From Agromyces archimandritae (GTDB lineage: Bacteria > Actinomycetota > Actinomycetes > Actinomycetales > Microbacteriaceae), in the NCBI RefSeq assembly GCF_018024495.1, contig NZ_CP071696.1:1054001-1118000 (forward strand): a DNA stretch of 64,000 bases. Reading direction: 5' to 3'. Positions 59,412 to 64,000 of this stretch are shown here, in pieces. The notes under the pieces were generated by a model. It searched no databases, was not told the DNA's origin, and was given only the letters and a program-made list of their open reading frames with translations. How positions within the stretch are numbered: position 1 is the stretch's first letter; each line of letters opens with the position of its first letter. The position numbers and the translations under genes were made by a program.

Positions 59412-61898
59412 GCGTTCGCGCATCTTCGCCACGGGATGCGGCCGGTCGGCGACCTCCGAGGCGGTGCCGAAGCGCCGCCGATGCCAGAAGCCCAGCACCT
59501 CGATGAGCACGCAGGCGATCGGCACGACGATGACGGCATCGACGATCGTGTCGGTAGACGGCCATGCCAGTTCGAGGAAGTCGACGAGCCACGGGATCAG
59601 GAAGACGAGCACGAGGCCGGCGTACATCGCGACGACGACGCCCGCCTTGATCCATGTGAACGGGCGCGAGAGCACGACGAGGATCCAGAGGCCGATGAGC
59701 GCGAGCGTCGTCATGCAGGCGGTGCGCACCGCGTCCTCCCCGTCGCCGCCGGCGCGGGCCTGGCCCGAGACGATCGCGATGGATACGGCCACGACGAGGC
59801 CCGCCGGGATCGCGAACGACAGCGAACGCTGCAGGAACCCCGGCACATAGCGCCTCGCGTTCGGCAGCAGCGCGAGCAGGAACGCGGGGATGCCGATCGT
59901 CAGCCCGTCGGTGATCGACAGCTGCCGCGGCAGGAACGGGAAGGGCCACAGCAGGATGCCGAAGAGCACCGACATCGAGATCGCGTACGAGGTCTTCGAC
60001 AGGAACAGCATCGAGACGCGTTCGATGTTCGCGATGACCCGCCGCCCCTCGGCGACGACGCCCGGCATGTGCGAGAACTTCGAATCGAGCAGCACGATGC
60101 GGGCGACGGCCTTCGTCGCCGCCGACCCGGACTCCATGGCGATGCCGATGTCTGCGTCCTTGATCGCGAGGGCGTCGTTGACCCCGTCGCCGGTCATCGC
60201 GACGGTGTGGCCGTTCGCCTGCAGGGCGTGCACCATGCGCTTCTTCTGCGCCGGCGTGACCCGGCCGAACACGAGGTGCTGCTCGAGCACCTCGGCGAGC
60301 GCGGCGTCGTCGTCGGGCAGCTCGCGGGCGTCGTAGCCGTTGCCGGCGTCGAGGCCGACCTCGCGGGCGACGGCGGCGACGGTGCGGGGGTCGTCGCCCG
60401 AGATGACGCGGACGCCGACGCCCTCCTCGGCGAAATAGGCGAGGGTTTCGGCGGCGTCGCCGCGCACGGCCTCGCGGAAGGTGAGCACGGCGACGGGGGC
60501 GAGCTGATGCGGGAGCGCACCGGCATCCGCCTCCGAGGCGCCGAGCACGTGCGCGCTGTGCGCGAGCAGGAGGGTGCGGCGGCCGTCGGCGGCGAGCCTG
60601 CCGGCGAGGGCGGTCGCCTCGTGTGCGGCCGCCCCGTGCGGGCCGTCTCCGAGGACGAACTCGGGGGCGCCGAGCACCCAGGTGCCCTCGGCGGGGCCGC
60701 CGAAGGACACCGCCGACCATTTGCGTGCCGAGGAGAACTCGATGCGGGCGACCGGTTTCAGCGCGGGATCTGCGGGGAACTCCTCGGCCAGGCAGCGCGC
60801 CGTGGCGTTCGCGTCGGGCTCGGCGCCGGCCCAGCCGAGGGCGAGCCGCCAGCCGGTCGGCTGCGATCCGCCGAGGGGGAAGGCTTCGTCGAAGACGACC
60901 TCGCCGCTCGTGATCGTGCCCGTCTTGTCGAGGCAGATGACGTCGACGCGAGCGAGCCCTTCGACGGCGGGCAGCTCCTGCACGAGCACGTTGTGGGTGC
61001 CGAGCTTCACGGCGCCGACGGCGAAGGCGATGCTCGTCATGAGCACGAGCCCGAGCGGGATCATCGCGATGACCGCGGCGATCGAAGCGACCGCGGCCGA
61101 GTTCCACGCGCCGCCGGCGATGGCCTCGGCCCAGCCGCCCGCGGCCTGCATGTTCGCGTTCACGACGATGAGGATGATCGGGAAGATCGCCCAGGTGATC
61201 CACTTCAGGATCCGGTCGACCGAGGAGCGCAGCTCCGAATTCACGAGCGAGAACCGTTTCGCCTCGGAGGCCAGGCGCGCGGCGAACGAGTCGGCGCCGA
61301 CGGTGGTGACGACGGCGGATCCCTCGCCCCCGACGACGATCGACCCGCTCAGGACGGCGTCGCCCGGCTGCTTGTCGACCGGATCGGATTCGCCCGTGAG
61401 CAGGGATTCGTCGACCTCGAGCCGGGTGGCGGCGAGGATGCGCCCGTCGGCGGTGACCTGGTCGCCGGCGCGGAGCAGCAGCAGGTCGTCGCGGACGACG
61501 TCGGCGACGGCGAGCTCCTGCGTCCGCCCGTCGCGGACGACGCGGGCGCGCGGGGCGTGCATGAGCGCCAGCCGGTCGAGGGAGCGTTTCGCGTGGTATT
61601 CCTGCGTGACGCCGATGACGGCATTGGCGAGGGCGGCGAGGCCGAACAGGGCGTCCTGCCAGTGGCCGAGCACGAGGAGGATCGCGAACCCCGTGACGAC
61701 GATCGCGTTGAACAGGGTGAAGACGTTCGCGCGGAGGATCGACCAGACGCTGCGGCTGGATGCGTCGGCGGCGGCGTTGGCGAGGCCGGCGCGCATCCGC
61801 TCGGCGGCCTGGGCCGCGGTGAGCCCGTCGGGGCCGGGCTCGACGGGTGCCGGGCCGGTGCCCTCGGGTGCGGATGCCGCCCCTGCCTCGTCCCCCAT
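59391..61898 (-). CDS. Cation-transporting P-type ATPase, CtpE-like
   Basis: 835 residues. Actuator motif LTGES, phosphorylation site CLDKTGTIT and hinge GDGVNDALAIKDADIGIAM; ten or so membrane helices. In the fourth membrane helix the sequence is IAMIPLGLVLMTSIAFAVGA, like mycobacterial CtpE (Ca2+ uptake) rather than Cu or Cd pumps (no CPC). ATG 61898 is chosen; the frame is open further upstream to 61967. Ion specificity is inferred. Confidence 0.9.
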   Translation of the reverse strand: MGDEAGAASAPEGTGPAPVEPGPDGLTAAQAAERMRAGLANAAADASSRSVWSILRANVFTLFNAIVVTGFAILLVLGHWQDALFGLAALANAVIGVTQEYHAKRSLDRLALMHAPRARVVRDGRTQELAVADVVRDDLLLLRAGDQVTADGRILAATRLEVDESLLTGESDPVDKQPGDAVLSGSIVVGGEGSAVVTTVGADSFAARLASEAKRFSLVNSELRSSVDRILKWITWAIFPIILIVVNANMQAAGGWAEAIAGGAWNSAAVASIAAVIAMIPLGLVLMTSIAFAVGAVKLGTHNVLVQELPAVEGLARVDVICLDKTGTITSGEVVFDEAFPLGGSQPTGWRLALGWAGAEPDANATARCLAEEFPADPALKPVARIEFSSARKWSAVSFGGPAEGTWVLGAPEFVLGDGPHGAAAHEATALAGRLAADGRRTLLLAHSAHVLGASEADAGALPHQLAPVAVLTFREAVRGDAAETLAYFAEEGVGVRVISGDDPRTVAAVAREVGLDAGNGYDARELPDDDAALAEVLEQHLVFGRVTPAQKKRMVHALQANGHTVAMTGDGVNDALAIKDADIGIAMESGSAATKAVARIVLLDSKFSHMPGVVAEGRRVIANIERVSMLFLSKTSYAISMSVLFGILLWPFPFLPRQLSITDGLTIGIPAFLLALLPNARRYVPGFLQRSLSFAIPAGLVVAVSIAIVSGQARAGGDGEDAVRTACMTTLALIGLWILVVLSRPFTWIKAGVVVAMYAGLVLVFLIPWLVDFLELAWPSTDTIVDAVIVVPIACVLIEVLGFWHRRRFGTASEVADRPHPVAKMRERRAAERD

Positions 61899-62008
61899 CG
61901 ACCCCCCGATCGCTCGCGTCGATCCTCGCATACGCGGTACCCTGAACGCACGGTCATACCCGAGCATCCGCGACCGGCATCCACTGCACGCGACTCGGAA
62001 GGAACGTC

Positions 62009-62791
62009 ATGACCCGCAGCTATCTCGTCACCGGAGCCGCAAGCGGCATCGGCCGCGCGACCCGCGATCTGCTGCTCGAACGCGGCCACCGCGTGATCGG
62101 CGTCGACCTGCGCAACGCCGACATCGAAGTCGACCTGACGACCGCATCCGGCCGCGACGACGTCATCGGCCGGGCCACGGAGCTCTCCGGCGGTGTGCTC
62201 GACGGCGTCGTCGCCGTCGCCGGGCTGTCGGCGCCCATCGCCGCGACGGTCGCCGTCAACTACTACGGCGCCGTCGCCACCCTCGAGGGGCTGCGGCCGC
62301 TGCTGGCGAAATCGGATGCGCCGCGGGCGGCCACGGTCGCCTCGATGACCTCGATCGGCCCGTTCGACGAACGCCTGCTGAACGCGATCGAGTCGGGCAC
62401 CGAGGCCGAGGCGCTCGGCCGCGGCAAGGAGCTCGAGGACTCCGGGCCCGAGATCGGCTACCTGAACTATCCGACCTCCAAGCGCGCCCTGGCCCGCTGG
62501 CTCCGCCGGCAGGCGCCCACCGAGGCGTGGGCCGGCGCGGGCATCCCGCTGAACGCGATCGCGCCGGGCATCGTGCTGACGCCCATGACCGAGCCGCTCA
62601 TGGCGACCCCGGAAGGCCGCGAGCAGGTGCTGCAGTCGGTGCCGATGCCGCTGAACGGCCCCATGGGGCCCGCCGCGCCGGCCGAGCTGCTGGTCTGGCT
62701 CACGAGCGAGGTCAACACGCACGTGACCGGGCAGGTCGTCTTCATCGACGGCGGCTTCGACGCGGTCACGCGCGGCGACTCGACCTGGTGA
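62009..62791 (+). CDS. Short-chain dehydrogenase/reductase
   Basis: 260 residues. Cofactor motif VTGAASGIGRAT, a VDL acidic residue after beta 2 (NAD preference), and catalytic YPTSK (Tyr-x3-Lys) preceded by ASMTSIG serine. C-terminal GQVVFIDGGFDAV. Resembles 3-alpha-hydroxysteroid dehydrogenase/carbonyl reductase types; real substrate unknown. GGAAGGAA lies before the ATG. Confidence 0.9.
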   Translation: MTRSYLVTGAASGIGRATRDLLLERGHRVIGVDLRNADIEVDLTTASGRDDVIGRATELSGGVLDGVVAVAGLSAPIAATVAVNYYGAVATLEGLRPLLAKSDAPRAATVASMTSIGPFDERLLNAIESGTEAEALGRGKELEDSGPEIGYLNYPTSKRALARWLRRQAPTEAWAGAGIPLNAIAPGIVLTPMTEPLMATPEGREQVLQSVPMPLNGPMGPAAPAELLVWLTSEVNTHVTGQVVFIDGGFDAVTRGDSTW

Positions 62792-62823
62792 GACGGCGGC
62801 GCACGGCGTGGAACAATGACGCC

Positions 62824-63858
62824 GTGCGCCCCATCGTCTTCGTCCTGCTCGCCGCCGTCTGCTTCGGCACGACCGGCACCGCACAGGCTCTCGGTCCGGC
62901 GGCCGACCCGCTCTCGGTCGGTGCGGCGCGCGTGCTCATCGGCGGGGCGGCGCTCGCGACGATCGCCGGGGTGCTGCGGTTCCGGCGGCGGCGTTCGGCC
63001 GGCCGGGCGCTCGGCGCGGCATCCACCCGACCCGGCTCCCCCGGCCTCCTCGGCCGGACGCCCGCATGGCTGCTCGTCGGCATCGGCGCGGCCGGCGTGT
63101 TCGCCTACCAGCCCGCATTCTTCGCCGGAACCGCCGCGAACGGCGTCGCCGTCGGCACCGTCGTCGCCCTCGGCTCGGCGCCCGTCATCACCGGAGCCCT
63201 CGACTGGGCCGTCACCGGCCGCCGCCCCGGCGGGCTCTGGCTCCTGGCGACCGCCATCGCCACCGCGGGCATCGCGATGCTCGCCTTCGCCGGCGACGGC
63301 AACGGGGCCGCCGCCGATCCGGCCGGCCTCGCGGCATCCATCGGCGGCGGCGCCTCGTACGCCGTCTACACCGTGACCAGCAAGGGGCTCCTCGAACGCG
63401 GCTGGAGCCCGGCCGGCACGATGGGCGCCGTCTTCGGCCTGGCCGCGCTCGCCTCGCTTCCCGTGCTGCTCGGCGGCGATACCGCCTGGCTCGCCCGGCC
63501 AGGCGGGCTCGCGATGGCCCTCTGGCTCGGCCTCGTGACGACGACCCTCGCCTACCTGCTCTACGCCGCCGGGCTGCGCTCGCTCCGCCCGCCCGTCGTG
63601 TCGACGCTCGTGCTCGCCGAACCGCTGACGGCGAGCCTGCTCGGCCTCCTGCTCCTGCACGAGACGCTCGTGCCCGGCGCCTGGGCGGGGATCGGGATGC
63701 TCGCCGCCGGCCTCGCCGTGCTCGCGATATCGGCGACCCTCGGTTCGCGGGGTGCACGCCCCGCGACGCCCCGAGTGGATGCCGCGAGCGCCGCATCCAC
63801 CGCAGACACCCGTGCCGCTCGCTATGCTGAGGCCGACGAGGCGAGGGAGCGGCCATGA
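62824..63858 (+). CDS. EamA/DMT-family transporter
   Basis: 344 residues from GTG, about ten membrane helices in two EamA halves (FVLLAAVCFGTTGTAQALGP at the start; second half ASIGGGASYAVYTVTSKGLLERG). A GC-rich insertion with GGCATCC follows helix 2, and the C-terminal tail also carries GGATGCC/GCATCC words. Exports a small metabolite or amino acid; substrate unknown. Overlaps the next gene by ATGA. Confidence 0.9.
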   Translation: MRPIVFVLLAAVCFGTTGTAQALGPAADPLSVGAARVLIGGAALATIAGVLRFRRRRSAGRALGAASTRPGSPGLLGRTPAWLLVGIGAAGVFAYQPAFFAGTAANGVAVGTVVALGSAPVITGALDWAVTGRRPGGLWLLATAIATAGIAMLAFAGDGNGAAADPAGLAASIGGGASYAVYTVTSKGLLERGWSPAGTMGAVFGLAALASLPVLLGGDTAWLARPGGLAMALWLGLVTTTLAYLLYAAGLRSLRPPVVSTLVLAEPLTASLLGLLLLHETLVPGAWAGIGMLAAGLAVLAISATLGSRGARPATPRVDAASAASTADTRAARYAEADEARERP

Positions 63859-64000
63859 CGGACGACATCGGTCGGCAGAGTACGCCCGGTTCGCCGCCGA
63901 ACCGGTTCCTGGAATGGCTGAAACAGCGCTGGGTCGCGATCCTGCTGATCGTGCTCGCCGTCGTGTTCATCATCCAGAACGGCATCGCCTGGCAGACGAC
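63855..64000 (+). CDS. LapA-domain (DUF1049) membrane protein, partial at right edge
   Basis: 48 codons visible. A polar N-terminus (MTDDIGRQSTPGSPPNRF) then LKQRWVAILLIVLAVVFIIQNG, the first helix of the LapA/DUF1049 fold with its conserved Gln-Asn. The rest lies outside the window. Confidence 0.8.
   Translation, partial: MTDDIGRQSTPGSPPNRFLEWLKQRWVAILLIVLAVVFIIQNGIAWQT

Noticed and set aside
59391..61898. P-type ATPase as a copper or cadmium exporter
   Set aside because: No N-terminal metal-binding domain and no CPC/SPC motif; the fourth helix resembles CtpE.

Overview
The window is a stretch of very GC-rich chromosome from an actinobacterium, most likely a member of the Microbacteriaceae (Agromyces/Microbacterium-like; the genus is inference). 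The grounds are the GC-rich third codon positions, frequent GTG/TTG starts, dense ATGA/GTGA stop-start overlaps, the order tilS-hpt-ftsH-folE-folP-folB-folK-DUF3180-PH-PH-DUF2520-panC-lysS, and the word GGATGCC/GGCATCC, which recurs throughout. No rRNA gene, insertion sequence, prophage, CRISPR array or integrase is visible.

Layout. (1) 1-11287, minus strand: a catabolic island for trans-4-hydroxy-L-proline. It has a FadR-type GntR regulator, a three-part amine dehydrogenase (DadA-like FAD protein, 2Fe-2S protein, FAD/BFD protein), a DHDPS-family deaminase, 4-hydroxyproline 2-epimerase, 2,5-dioxovalerate (alpha-ketoglutarate semialdehyde) dehydrogenase and a branched-chain-type ABC transporter, livKHMG, with livG cut by the window edge. 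A shared TGTGTGACA[C/T]ATTAC-like site lies before gntR, before the dehydrogenase operon and before livK, so one regulator plausibly controls uptake and breakdown to 2-oxoglutarate. (2) 11393-18763: tRNA-Ser(CGA), radA, an SseB-like protein, a membrane-anchored protein, a short argA-type acetyltransferase and clpC, separated by unusually repeat-rich intergenic DNA. (3) 18972-22789: two DUF2975-like membrane proteins (one with its XRE regulator), a small membrane protein, a lipoprotein and a pirin. (4) 22798-31191: one giant secreted surface protein (2797 residues, about 21 cysteine-bearing repeats, degenerate C-terminal sorting signal). (5) 31307-34455: cardiolipin synthase, two tiny membrane proteins and a DUF559-type nuclease-fold protein flanked by a 30-bp-period repeat. 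(6) 34484-47240: conserved housekeeping run (lysS, panC, DUF2520, two PH proteins, DUF3180, folK/B/P/E, ftsH, hpt, tilS, and divergent ppa). (7) 47493-50828: two paralogous coiled-coil cell-wall hydrolases (NlpC/P60 and M23), then tRNA-Glu, tRNA-Asp and tRNA-Phe. (8) 50863-53884: repeat-rich DNA, a decayed TetR/SGNH-hydrolase pair, and a ClC-type channel. (9) 53920-59299: alcohol dehydrogenase and GntR regulator divergent from an Ehu-type ABC transporter. (10) 59391-64000: CtpE-like P-type ATPase, SDR oxidoreductase, EamA transporter and the start of a LapA-domain protein.

The most unusual content is the intergenic DNA rather than a new protein system: five copies of a palindromic element with 25-bp arms, three copies of a 20-bp unit repeated at a 30-bp period, a 40-bp element repeated around 47.3-47.5 kb, two long near-perfect hairpins, a 120-bp duplication, and several 15- or 24-bp tandem arrays, two of them inside or at the ends of coding sequences. 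Two genes (the FAD/BFD subunit near 7.3-8.8 kb and the GntR gene near 55-55.9 kb) have no in-frame stop at their natural end and run into the next gene.
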